A stretch of 64,000 bases of DNA, from NCBI GenBank assembly GCA_015232355.1, contig JADFZW010000010.1:62001-126000 (forward strand), in the 5' to 3' direction. Origin of the DNA: Oligoflexia bacterium (lineage in GTDB: Bacteria; Bdellovibrionota; Bacteriovoracia; Bacteriovoracales; Bacteriovoracaceae). The notes beneath the pieces were generated by a model. The model was not told the origin of the DNA. It ran no database searches and saw only the letters and a list, made by a program, of their open reading frames with translations. Of the stretch, positions 26,369 to 35,098 are shown piece after piece (the stretch's first letter is position 1; every line of letters starts with the position of its first letter). Position numbers and translations under genes: made by a program.

Positions 26369-27740
26369 TTTTATTTCCTCCCTCATTTATTATTGTTACT
26401 AATTTTTTTTTATTAAGTTGATCAATTGTTGGCAAACTAATAATAAAGTGTGTTCCGCTATTAACACCATTAACTTCAGTTTTTAAATCAATTTTCCCCT
26501 GATGATTTTCAATAATCTTTTTTGATATAGACAAACCAAGACCTGTACCTTTTCCTGGTGCTTTAGTTGTAAAGAAAGGATCAAAGATTTTTTTAGCAAC
26601 ATCTTCAGGAATGCCACCAGCATTATCAATTATTTCAATATTAATATAATCATTGTTTGCTGATTTATTTCCTGAATAGGTTTTTATTTCTATTCGGGCA
26701 TCATCTTTATTAATCCCCTCAAAGGCATCTTTAGCATTGTTTAGTAAATTAATAATAACTTGCTCTATTTGTATTGGATCTACCTTGGTGTTGGGTAAAT
26801 TATTTTGTAAATTGGTAGTCAAATCTATATTGTGAGCTTTCATCTGTTGAAAGAAGAACTTACAAGTTACCTCTACTATCTCATTAATGTTTTTTTCTTC
26901 CTTCTCACTAGTCGATCGCCTGGTAAATATTCTCATATGTTCGATGATTTCAGACATTCTATCAATTTGCTTTCTAATATCAACCAATCCATTTTTTAAT
27001 TCATCATCTTTTAAACGATTTTTCTTTAAATCCATTTCAAATGATTGAGTAATTATTTTGATTATATTTAATGGTTGTTTAAGTTCATGAGCAATACTTG
27101 CAGTTAATTCACCTAGAGCGTTGAGTTTTTCTGATTGAATAAGATTTGTGGTAGCATCTTTTAAATCTTCTTTAATCTCTTCCTCAATTTTTTTTCTATC
27201 AGTAATATCCTTGGCGCATAAGATTCCTAGATTGTCATCGTTAATAAGATTTATGGTGGAGTAAGAACAGAGTGTATGGTATCTCTTTTTAGTTTTAGTA
27301 ACAAAGGTAAGTTCTATTTGTCCCATAAATTGCAGACCACTGATCCCTAAAAGTTTTTGTTCATCTTCTTGCTCAATAAAGTTGTTAATGTGTTTTCCTA
27401 TTATTTCATCCATTTCTACATAACCTAAAAATATCAATACAGCAGTGTTGGCGCGCTTGATAGTGCCATTATTATCTAAAATAAAAAGCATCTCAGAAAT
27501 CGAATTGATAATATTTTCTGCATACATCTTTTCTAAATCTAATTCTCTGTTTTTTAATTCCATATCCTCAAAGATATTTTTAAAAGCTTGTTGCCCCTCC
27601 TCCAACTCTTTATTTTTCTTTTCCATATCGTTTAAGATATTTAAGTAAGCACGTCTTAAATCTTGCAACTCTTGCATATTTCGTAATTTGTTTTCGTTAC
27701 TTTCATTATTTTCTTTATTTTCGATATTTTCGTTACCCAC
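26361..27740 (-). CDS. Soluble PAS histidine kinase
   Basis: 459 residues without TM segments. N-terminal coiled coil to about residue 80, PAS domain ([20 protein letters not shown]), then HisKA with the phospho-acceptor in [19 protein letters not shown] and HATPase with N-box [14 protein letters not shown]1 DNAGGIP and G2 [18 protein letters not shown]. The absence of a membrane anchor suggests a partner sensor supplies the input. It lies one base after the upstream kinase gene and overlaps the downstream response regulator. Confidence 0.92.
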   Translation of the reverse strand: MGNENIENKENNESNENKLRNMQELQDLRRAYLNILNDMEKKNKELEEGQQAFKNIFEDMELKNRELDLEKMYAENIINSISEMLFILDNNGTIKRANTAVLIFLGYVEMDEIIGKHINNFIEQEDEQKLLGISGLQFMGQIELTFVTKTKKRYHTLCSYSTINLINDDNLGILCAKDITDRKKIEEEIKEDLKDATTNLIQSEKLNALGELTASIAHELKQPLNIIKIITQSFEMDLKKNRLKDDELKNGLVDIRKQIDRMSEIIEHMRIFTRRSTSEKEEKNINEIVEVTCKFFFQQMKAHNIDLTTNLQNNLPNTKVDPIQIEQVIINLLNNAKDAFEGINKDDARIEIKTYSGNKSANNDYINIEIIDNAGGIPEDVAKKIFDPFFTTKAPGKGTGLGLSISKKIIENHQGKIDLKTEVNGVNSGTHFIISLPTIDQLNKKKLVTIINEGGNKNE

Positions 27741-27741
27741 T

Positions 27742-29451
27742 TTATGATACCTCCTCTAAGGGAAATTTAACCATGATTTCAAAGTATTCCCCCTCTACAC
27801 TCTCAATATCAATTGTTCCTTTATGAGTTTCTATTATTCCATAGCTGATAGAGAGACCAAGACCTGTTGCTTTGCCTACCTCCTTGGTGGTAAAAAATGG
27901 ATCAAAGATTTTTTTTCTTATATGTTCATTTACGCCCAAACCATTATCTTTAAAACTAACTACTAATTGTTTTACATTTTTTTTATTATTATCTTCATTA
28001 TTATTATCAACTTCTTCTATTCTGGTAGTGATAGTAATTCTTTTTTTGAGATTATTATTATCACTATTGCTAGGTGGTTCGTTTTGTAATTTAGCTTGCT
28101 TAATATCTAAAGCATCTTTGGCATTACTTAGGAAATTTATCCATACTTGTTCAATCTGATAGGGCTCACCACTTATTTTAGGAATGTTTTGCATATAATC
28201 CTTACTTACTTCAATTTCATGTAAGCGCAGTTGTTCCCCCAAGAGAGTTAAGGCCAATTCGATCGTCTCATGTACATCAACTTGGATAAATTTTAAAGTT
28301 TCTTGACGTGCAAATGTGCGAATATGGTGAATCACTCGTTCCATTCGTTTAACTGATGTTTGAATATCTTTTATCCCGAGCTCAAGATCCTCAGGAGTTA
28401 ATTTTCCTTTTTGATGAAGTTTCTTAAATGTCTCGGCCACTAAAGCAATTCCTCCTAATGGCTGATTTATTTCATGAGCAAGACCTGCAGACATCTCTCC
28501 CAGAGTGGCCAATTTAGAAGTTTGAAAGAGTTGGCTTTGAGTTTTATTTAACATTTTAGTTCTCTCTTCAACTCTTCTCTCTAATTCTTCATTCATTTTG
28601 CTGATAATTCCCTTAGAGATTTCCATCTCTCTACTACGATAGAGTCGCACTTTACGTAAGTTTATTCGTTCTAAAGTTTTTTTAGTTGCAAAAATAAGTT
28701 CATCAATGTTTATTGGTTTAGTAATATAATCACTGGCACCAGCACGAATAGAGGAAATTGCAAGCTCCGTATTAGAGTATCCAGTAACCATAATTGCTTC
28801 AATATCGGAGTAGAGATTTTTGGCCTGTTTTAAAACATCAATCCCATTCATTGTTCCTAAATTAATATCACTAATAATTAAATCAATTTTGTACTCTTCT
28901 ATTAACTTCAGCCCCTCTTCACCACTGTTGGCAATAAAAACCTCATATCCTTCATCTAAAAAAAATGATTCCATACTCTTGGCCACTGTGGGTTCATCAT
29001 CAATTATAAGTAAGGTATTTGTGTTTTTATCACTACTGTTACTACATTCACTATATTCATTTTCTAATATTTTTTCCATTGCTCGTCCTACTGATATAGC
29101 AATATCGGAGGATTTAAATGGCTTTTCAATATAATCAATGGCCCCTCTTCTTAAGGCGGCCACCGCTATCTCCATTGTTCCACAACCAGTGATAATTATT
29201 ACTTCACTTTTAGGGGTTATCTCTTTAATAGTGGTAAGCATATCCAGACCATTGATATCGGGAAGGCCTATATCTAAGAGAATAATATCAAGTTTATTTT
29301 CTTTAATAAGCTTTAGTGCGCTTTCTCCATTATAGGCAATAACCGAGGATAGATAGTTTCGCTTAAGTTCCTTTTGTAAGTAATCACAAATAATTTTATC
29401 ATCATCAACTATTAGAACCATTTTTTTTGTTGTTACTTTTTTATCGTTCAT
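27742..29451 (-). CDS. Receiver-receiver-histidine kinase hybrid
   Basis: 569 residues. Two N-terminal receivers ([31 protein letters not shown]; then [31 protein letters not shown]), a coiled coil ([18 protein letters not shown]), HisKA ([19 protein letters not shown]) and HATPase ([30 protein letters not shown]). The kinase half is similar to that of the next gene. Input is probably by phosphotransfer into the N-terminal receivers. A triple repeat that contains the ribosome-binding site precedes the ATG. Confidence 0.92.
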   Translation of the reverse strand: MNDKKVTTKKMVLIVDDDKIICDYLQKELKRNYLSSVIAYNGESALKLIKENKLDIILLDIGLPDINGLDMLTTIKEITPKSEVIIITGCGTMEIAVAALRRGAIDYIEKPFKSSDIAISVGRAMEKILENEYSECSNSSDKNTNTLLIIDDEPTVAKSMESFFLDEGYEVFIANSGEEGLKLIEEYKIDLIISDINLGTMNGIDVLKQAKNLYSDIEAIMVTGYSNTELAISSIRAGASDYITKPINIDELIFATKKTLERINLRKVRLYRSREMEISKGIISKMNEELERRVEERTKMLNKTQSQLFQTSKLATLGEMSAGLAHEINQPLGGIALVAETFKKLHQKGKLTPEDLELGIKDIQTSVKRMERVIHHIRTFARQETLKFIQVDVHETIELALTLLGEQLRLHEIEVSKDYMQNIPKISGEPYQIEQVWINFLSNAKDALDIKQAKLQNEPPSNSDNNNLKKRITITTRIEEVDNNNEDNNKKNVKQLVVSFKDNGLGVNEHIRKKIFDPFFTTKEVGKATGLGLSISYGIIETHKGTIDIESVEGEYFEIMVKFPLEEVS

Positions 29452-29453
29452 AT

Positions 29454-29483
29454 AATTACCTCTAATTACCTCTAAATGCCTCT
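29454..29483 (-). repeat. 10-bp tandem repeat duplicating a Shine-Dalgarno site
   Basis: Read on the minus strand the units are AGAGGCATTT, AGAGGTAATT and AGAGGTAATT, ending just before the ATG at 29451. Each unit contains an AGAGG. The nearest lies seven bases from the start codon and the second 17 bases, so copy-number change could alter translation of the kinase gene. Confidence 0.75.
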
Positions 29484-29508
29484 GAATATCATAGTCACTA
29501 TTAAATCT

Positions 29509-31527
29509 TTACATGCTTTCTAAATACTTATAAAATAATTTATTAGAAAATGGTTTTTGGATTAAAATTTTTGCAAAAGTTTCAATTTTTTTTCTTTGCT
29601 CTTCTGGATATGATTCGAGAGCAATTCCTGTGATAAATGCCACACGAGTTTTTTCTAATAACTTCATTGAAGATGCTTCAGTAATAAATTCTAGGCCACC
29701 CATAACGGGCATTGAAATATCAGTGATGATAATATCAAATGATTTTTGCTTAATTTTGGTGAGTGCCTGCATTCCATTTTCTGCAACTTCGATATTATAA
29801 CCAACTCGTTTAAGTAAAATGCTGATTAGATCACGAATATCTTTTTCATCATCAACAATTAAAACTTGGCCCTTATCTTCTTGCAATTTAATATTTTGAA
29901 TAGTCTTATTCTCATCTTCAAGAAGAATAGATTTTTTATAAGAAGGAAAAGTTACAGTAAATTGTGTACCAGATCCAACTTTGGAATCAACTTTAATATG
30001 TCCATGCATTCTATTTATAATAGAGTGAACTAGATTTAAACCAATACCAGTACCTTCACCCATTGGTTTAGTAGTAAAAAAGGGATCAAAGATTTTATAG
30101 AGTTTATCTTCCGGGATGCCAGAACCAATATCTGTAACAGTCAAAACCACTAAGTCAGATAATACTTTTGTAGTAATAGTTATTTTTGACTCTGCTAAGT
30201 GTTTCATCGCATATTTAGCATTTGAAAAAAAGTTAAGCAAAACTTGTTGTAATAATCCCCAATTGCCATAAAGATCAGTGGAAGTGGATGTTTGATCCAA
30301 TTGTAAATCAAAATGTACACAATCTTTTTCATACATAGATTTAACAATGGAGACACTGGCATCTATTAAATCATTTAAGTTGATTTTGTCAGCAGATTCA
30401 TCAAAGTGAGTGTAGCTACGTAATCCGTTGACGATTTTGGTAATTCGAGTAACTGAAGTGGTCATGGCATTAACTACATTTTTAATACTTTGATCTTGAT
30501 CTAATTTATGTTTAAGTAATTCACCCTCTAAATTTTCTATATTTAAGCTAATGATATAGAGTGGATTATTTATTTCATGAGCAATTCCAGATGCCATCTC
30601 TCCGAGAGAGGCCAGACGAGATGTTATCATTAACTGCTTTTGCATATCATCTTTTTCTTCCTGCATTTGTTTACGTAAAGTAATATCTCTGAAGATATTT
30701 ATTTGAAAGCTTTTATCATTTAATTTAATTTTTTTTGAATTTATATTTGCATACATTATAGTTGAATCTTTTTTTAAGCAGGGAATATCTTCAACAATTT
30801 TTTTATGATCATCTTCCAAGAGTGATAATTCTTTAGTTATGCGTTCACGTTCGCTTTCAATATAGATGTTGTTAATATTCATACTTTTAAATTCACTGAT
30901 GTTATAACCAAGCATCTCGCATATGGCACTGTTGGCATAGGAATAGCGTTTTTCATCGATATCTAATATAAGAACTCCATCAGTAAAATTATCAAAGAGT
31001 GTTTTATATCTATTTTCACTCTCTAAAATACTATCGTGCTTAATTTGTAATTCTCGTTGAGCAATATGTGATTCAATCAATTCATTTTCTAATCGTTGTT
31101 TTTCAAGGGCCCTTTTGACAATAATCTCTAATTCATCAAAAGCAACTGGCTTTTGAATATAATCAAAAGCACCTAATCTTAAAATTTCAACAACGGTGTC
31201 CATTGAAGCATGTCCAGTTACCATTATTACTTCAATATTTTTTTGACCTTGTTCCTTCTTCTTTATATCCTTTTCTTTTTCCATTTCTTTTATTTTTTTT
31301 AATACTTCAACACCATCCATTCCTGGCATTTTAACATCTAGGACAACAACTGCAGGTTTCTCTTTTTCCACACAAGCGAGTCCTGATGGACCATCCTCGG
31401 CAATAAAGACAGTATAATCTTCGAGTTCGAATAGTTGTTTTAATCTTTCACGCAAAAGTTTTTCATCATCTATAATTACAAGTTTATTTTCTTTGTTGCT
31501 TTTGTTGTCTTCGTTGTTTGCATTCAT
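29509..31527 (-). CDS. Hybrid histidine kinase: receiver, PAS, kinase, receiver
   Basis: 672 residues, soluble. N-terminal receiver (LVIIDDEKLLRERL, VVVLDVKMPGMDGVEVL, MVTGHASMDT, YIQKPV) with a KEMEKEKDIKKKEQ insert; PAS domain (GVLILDIDEKRYSYANSAI); HisKA (EMASGIAHEINNPLYIISL); HATPase (LLNFFSNAKYAM, DIGSGIPEDKLYKIF, GTGIGLNLVHSI); C-terminal receiver (VLIVDDEKDIRDLI, DIIITDISMPVMGGLEF, LIQKPFS). First gene of the four-gene signalling operon. It gives the array five receivers and three kinases in total when counted with its downstream partners, plus this C-terminal receiver. Confidence 0.92.
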   Translation of the reverse strand: MNANNEDNKSNKENKLVIIDDEKLLRERLKQLFELEDYTVFIAEDGPSGLACVEKEKPAVVVLDVKMPGMDGVEVLKKIKEMEKEKDIKKKEQGQKNIEVIMVTGHASMDTVVEILRLGAFDYIQKPVAFDELEIIVKRALEKQRLENELIESHIAQRELQIKHDSILESENRYKTLFDNFTDGVLILDIDEKRYSYANSAICEMLGYNISEFKSMNINNIYIESERERITKELSLLEDDHKKIVEDIPCLKKDSTIMYANINSKKIKLNDKSFQINIFRDITLRKQMQEEKDDMQKQLMITSRLASLGEMASGIAHEINNPLYIISLNIENLEGELLKHKLDQDQSIKNVVNAMTTSVTRITKIVNGLRSYTHFDESADKINLNDLIDASVSIVKSMYEKDCVHFDLQLDQTSTSTDLYGNWGLLQQVLLNFFSNAKYAMKHLAESKITITTKVLSDLVVLTVTDIGSGIPEDKLYKIFDPFFTTKPMGEGTGIGLNLVHSIINRMHGHIKVDSKVGSGTQFTVTFPSYKKSILLEDENKTIQNIKLQEDKGQVLIVDDEKDIRDLISILLKRVGYNIEVAENGMQALTKIKQKSFDIIITDISMPVMGGLEFITEASSMKLLEKTRVAFITGIALESYPEEQRKKIETFAKILIQKPFSNKLFYKYLESM

Positions 31528-31562
31528 TTTGTTTCCATCGTTTATAAATATCTTTTGTTGAG

Positions 31563-31580
31563 GAATTAATTAATTAATTC
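31563..31580. promoter_or_regulatory. 18-bp perfect palindrome upstream of the signalling operon
   Basis: GAATTAATTAATTAATTC is fully self-complementary and lies 36 bases before the hybrid kinase start codon. It may be an operator, but in AT-rich DNA a TTAA tandem repeat also makes such a palindrome by slippage. Confidence 0.35.
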
Positions 31581-31726
31581 TTATTCTATTAACTCTCTTA
31601 GGAATGTATCGAAAGATTGACAAAAATATTTAGATATACTTTTAGTTTTATATTTTTTTTGATTTACGTGTGAAAATAAATAAAATTATTTATAAGGAAA
31701 ATTTATTGAAGATGATAAAAATGGAG

Positions 31727-33715
31727 TTAAACAATGTAGTTAGTTAGATTTTGTAGTAATTTTTGAGAGCGAGTAACAAAAGCATCTTTTTCTTCATTGT
31801 TTTGTAAACCTTCACTCGAAATATGTGCTAAATCTTCGATGTGATGACAGATCTGAGATACTAACTCTTTGTTGGCCTCTTGATCTTTTTCCCACAATTT
31901 TAGAGCATTTTGAACTAAGGTATTTGAAGGATTGATTACCAAAGTTTTTTTGACAGGCATATCACTATGACCAAAGGATCCCATTGTACGAGTCATGTAT
32001 TGCAGCCGTCGCATATACTCATCACTCTTAAAATAAGCAGGAGCATCGCTATTTTTGTAAGCTTTAATTTCAACTTCCATTGCACTATCTTTACCATCAT
32101 TTTCTTTATCGGTAGTTGTTTGATCAGTATTCGTAACTTTTGCCAAAATGCTCTTAAATAAATCTTTAATCTTCATATGAGTATCAGTAGAGTTTTCTTG
32201 TGCTAATAGATTTTCTACTTCACTATTTACGGCCGCAAATTTGTATAGTTTTCCATTTAGCTTTTTGAACTCTGTATGTTGCATGAAATGAGGATCAATC
32301 AAAGTATCTGTTTCAACACTTTCAATTCCTTCATCTAATAATTGTTTCCTTAAAAATACATCGCCCTTTCCCTTCTCTGCATAGATAATCTTTTCCTTTA
32401 ACTTATCTTTGTATGTTTCGGGAATTGATTTTTCATACTCTTCCAAGGTCATCAATTTATTAGAGTAATTTTTAAAGAAGACAAACTCTCTCATAGTCTC
32501 ATCAAATTTTTCATCAGAGATACAACCATACTTAACGAATAAACCAATATCTTCCCAAATTTTTTCGTAACGTTCTCTCTCGTTTTTACACAACTTCTTT
32601 AAAGAATCGGCCACTTTCTTAACGATATAGTTGGAGATTTTCTTTATATTAGGATCTCCCTGCAAGCTAGAACGAGAAACATTGAGTGGAATATCTGGTG
32701 AATCGATAAACCCTTTAAGTAAGCTTAAAAAATCAGGGATAATATTTTTAACATTATCAGAGACAAAAACTTGTTTAGCAAAGAGTTTTATATTTTGTTC
32801 GTTGGTTGGTTTGTTAGGATTTAATTTTGGAAAGTATAAAATTCCAATTAGCTCAAATGGATGATCAATTTTTAAGTGAATCCAAAAGAGTGGATCTGGA
32901 TCCATTGGAAATTCATCTCTATAAAAACTTAAGTAATCATCATCTTTTAAAGTAGTGGGATCTTTTTTCCAAAGAGGATCAACTTTGTTGAGCGCCTGAC
33001 GAACGATCTCTTCATCAGAAGATGCTTCATCTTTTTTATCTTTTTCTTTATCCTTATCTTTTTCCTTGCGGGCCATGCGCTCTTCTTCGTGATCTTTTAT
33101 ATAGATTGGAAATGGCATAAAGTTACAATATTTCTTTATAGTAGAGCGAGATTTGTAACCATCCAAAAATTCAGCGGCCTCACTATTTATATGTAGAGTG
33201 ATAGATGTTCCGGCAGTAGTTCGCTTCGATTCTTCAAAACTATAATCAACGTCACCTTCGCAGATCCATTTAACCGCTTTAGCACCCTCATCCACAGAGA
33301 GTGAATCAACTTCAACCTTATCAGCAACCATAAAGACAGAGTAAAAACCTAAACCAAATTTACCAATGATATCGTTTTTACTATCGGCCCCAAGTTCTTT
33401 CATCTTGGTAACAAATTCTTCGGCCCCTGAAAATGCTAGCTTCGCAATATACTTCTCGATCTCCTCCTCAGTCATTCCAATTCCATTATCATGAACAATA
33501 ATTTTCTTTTCCATGCGATCAATTTCAACTTCAATCTCGGCCTCTGGTACCTCTACGTTTTTGGTACGCCCTAAAACAATTCTTTTTGTGATGGCGTCAC
33601 AAGAGTTGGAAATTAATTCTCGTAGGAAAATATCATGCTCGGAATAGAGCCACTTTTTTATGATTGGTAGGATGTCTTTAGTGTTTACTGAAATGGTTCC
33701 CTTTTTTTGCGACAT
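31727..33715 (-). CDS. htpG: Molecular chaperone HtpG (Hsp90 family)
   Basis: 662 residues. GHKL ATPase domain: DIFLRELISNSCDAI, IIVHDNGIGMTEEEI, GKFGLGFYSVFMVADKVEV, GTSITLHI. Middle domain with FPMDPDPLFWIHLKIDHPF and LPLNVSRSSLQGDP-like PLNVSRSSLQGDPNIKKI. C-terminal dimerisation region complete. Between the N and middle domains is a low-complexity linker KDKDKEKDKKDEASSDEE, longer and more charged than in most bacterial HtpG and reminiscent of eukaryotic Hsp90. AAAGGAG precedes the ATG. Monocistronic. Confidence 0.95.
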   Translation of the reverse strand: MSQKKGTISVNTKDILPIIKKWLYSEHDIFLRELISNSCDAITKRIVLGRTKNVEVPEAEIEVEIDRMEKKIIVHDNGIGMTEEEIEKYIAKLAFSGAEEFVTKMKELGADSKNDIIGKFGLGFYSVFMVADKVEVDSLSVDEGAKAVKWICEGDVDYSFEESKRTTAGTSITLHINSEAAEFLDGYKSRSTIKKYCNFMPFPIYIKDHEEERMARKEKDKDKEKDKKDEASSDEEIVRQALNKVDPLWKKDPTTLKDDDYLSFYRDEFPMDPDPLFWIHLKIDHPFELIGILYFPKLNPNKPTNEQNIKLFAKQVFVSDNVKNIIPDFLSLLKGFIDSPDIPLNVSRSSLQGDPNIKKISNYIVKKVADSLKKLCKNERERYEKIWEDIGLFVKYGCISDEKFDETMREFVFFKNYSNKLMTLEEYEKSIPETYKDKLKEKIIYAEKGKGDVFLRKQLLDEGIESVETDTLIDPHFMQHTEFKKLNGKLYKFAAVNSEVENLLAQENSTDTHMKIKDLFKSILAKVTNTDQTTTDKENDGKDSAMEVEIKAYKNSDAPAYFKSDEYMRRLQYMTRTMGSFGHSDMPVKKTLVINPSNTLVQNALKLWEKDQEANKELVSQICHHIEDLAHISSEGLQNNEEKDAFVTRSQKLLQNLTNYIV

Positions 33716-33822
33716 TGGTTTTACTCCTTTAATAGTAATTGTAATAGTATGGTCATTTTTAAAAGTTTATGTTTTATAATAATAATAATTAAACAATAAT
33801 AATTAAAGATACGTTCAGAAGT

Positions 33823-33861
33823 ATCGATGTCAATAATCGATGTCAATAATAGATGTTAATA
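33823..33861. repeat. 13-bp tandem repeat, three copies, upstream of the asparaginase-like gene
   Basis: ATCGATGTCAATA twice, then ATAGATGTTAATA, ending 24 bases before the start codon at 33886. It is in the htpG-asparaginase divergent spacer and could overlap promoter elements. Confidence 0.8.
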
Positions 33862-33885
33862 AATTAATAAAATTGAGAGATAGAA

Positions 33886-34473
33886 ATGAGTAATCCGAAT
33901 CAGAATCAGAATCAGAATCATAAATTTAATATCATCATTGACCCTCATGATGGTGCCCAGAATAAAAAGATCAAAATTATAATAATCTCTACTGGGGGGA
34001 CTATCGAAAAGAGCTATGATGAGAATGATGGTCAACTAATTAATCGCTTTTCAGTAGTAGAGGATAGAGTTTTGGAGCGATTGCGTCTTCCATATACAGA
34101 GGTGGATGTCAGACCTATTTTGGCCAAAGACTCTCTTTTTATGGATGAACATGATCGAGAGGTGCTCTCTAAAGCGATTCTTCAATTTATGGAAGAGGGA
34201 CATCCAATAGTGGTTTTGCATGGAACAGATACGATGGATAAGACACTTCGTTACTGTGTTGATCATATTCAAAATCCGAAAGTAGCAATCATCTTTACCG
34301 GAGCAATGAGACCATTGGAGTTTGAAGATACTGATGGTATTCAAAATATTATAGAGGCGATGATGGGCTGTAAGCTCTTGGCCCCTGGATTATATCTCTC
34401 TTTTCATAATCGTATTTTCTCAGGAGCATCCTTTAAGAAGGATCGCAAACATTTAACCTTTGAGGGAGTGTAA
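33886..34473 (+). CDS. Single-domain L-asparaginase-like protein
   Basis: 195 residues, about 60 percent of a normal type I/II asparaginase. The N-terminal catalytic domain is complete: IISTGGTIEKSYD with both the TGGT motif and nucleophile Thr39, VVLHGTDTMDKT with the second Thr-Asp pair, FTGAMRP, and a Lys in GCKLLAPG. The C-terminal domain of normal asparaginases is absent; the gene ends cleanly, so it is a natural short form rather than a break. An N-terminal NQNQNQNQNH run (hexamer repeat AATCAG) precedes the domain. Activity without the second domain is uncertain. Three bases separate it from the next gene. Confidence 0.83.
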   Translation: MSNPNQNQNQNHKFNIIIDPHDGAQNKKIKIIIISTGGTIEKSYDENDGQLINRFSVVEDRVLERLRLPYTEVDVRPILAKDSLFMDEHDREVLSKAILQFMEEGHPIVVLHGTDTMDKTLRYCVDHIQNPKVAIIFTGAMRPLEFEDTDGIQNIIEAMMGCKLLAPGLYLSFHNRIFSGASFKKDRKHLTFEGV

Positions 34474-34476
34474 AAT

Positions 34477-35085
34477 ATGTTTAAAATTTTAATGGCAATT
34501 TTGGCAATTATAGTAATTCTTGTGATCGGCACACTAACTTATTTTGATTGGTTTCATAGTGTGGTAGTGATTAAGAAGGAGATGCCGGCCCTAACTTTTG
34601 TTTATAAAAAACATCAAGGATCCTTTAAAGAGGTCGGTAAGGTGATGGAAGAACTTAATAAAGAGTTACCTTTATTAATAGGAATAAATCTACAGAGGGG
34701 AATTGGTGTTTATTTAGATAATCCTAATCAAAAGAGTGAGAGTGAATTAAGAAGTTTGGTTGGTTTTATTATAGAGGATTTAGATCTACAAAAGATGGAT
34801 CAAGTTAAAATGGATCAATTGAAATCTAAATTTAAGGTGGCCACCATTCCTGCTAGTTTAAGTTATTATTCACAATTTCCTTTTAAGGGAGTTATTTCAT
34901 ATATGATTGCACCTCTTAAGGTGTGGCCTAAATTTGCAACGGAAATTGCTCAGACATCGATGAAACCATCTGCAGGTATTGAAATCTATGATACCAAGGA
35001 CAAGGCCAATAATGAAAAGAAAATTGAGTTCTATATGTCTACTGTATTAGGTGAAAAACTTTTTGAAGATTTGTGGCGAGAGTAG
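34477..35085 (+). CDS. Membrane-anchored GyrI-like domain protein (TEX264-like)
   Basis: 202 residues. An N-terminal TM helix (FKILMAILAIIVILVIGTLT) is followed by a GyrI/SOUL-type small-molecule-binding domain: MPALTFVYKKHQGSFKEVG, GIGVYLDNPN, LRSLVGFII and VATIPASLSYYSQFPFKG, AGIEIYDT. The same order, one TM helix then a GyrI-like fold, is found in animal TEX264 and in uncharacterised bacterial proteins. Ligand and role are unknown. Co-transcribed with the short asparaginase. Confidence 0.72.
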   Translation: MFKILMAILAIIVILVIGTLTYFDWFHSVVVIKKEMPALTFVYKKHQGSFKEVGKVMEELNKELPLLIGINLQRGIGVYLDNPNQKSESELRSLVGFIIEDLDLQKMDQVKMDQLKSKFKVATIPASLSYYSQFPFKGVISYMIAPLKVWPKFATEIAQTSMKPSAGIEIYDTKDKANNEKKIEFYMSTVLGEKLFEDLWRE

Positions 35086-35098
35086 ATTAGAGAGTAGA

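Noticed and set aside
31618-31650. TTGACA hexamer on the plus strand as a promoter
   Set aside because: It points into the antisense of htpG and has no downstream gene on that strand.
33823-33861. 13-bp repeats as replication iterons
   Set aside because: Only three copies, AT-rich, no replication protein or DnaA boxes nearby, and similar arrays occur all over the window.
33886-34473. Asparaginase gene as a truncated pseudogene
   Set aside because: The frame is open, all catalytic residues of the N-terminal domain are present, and the gene is directly followed by a coupled gene, so it looks like a functional short form.
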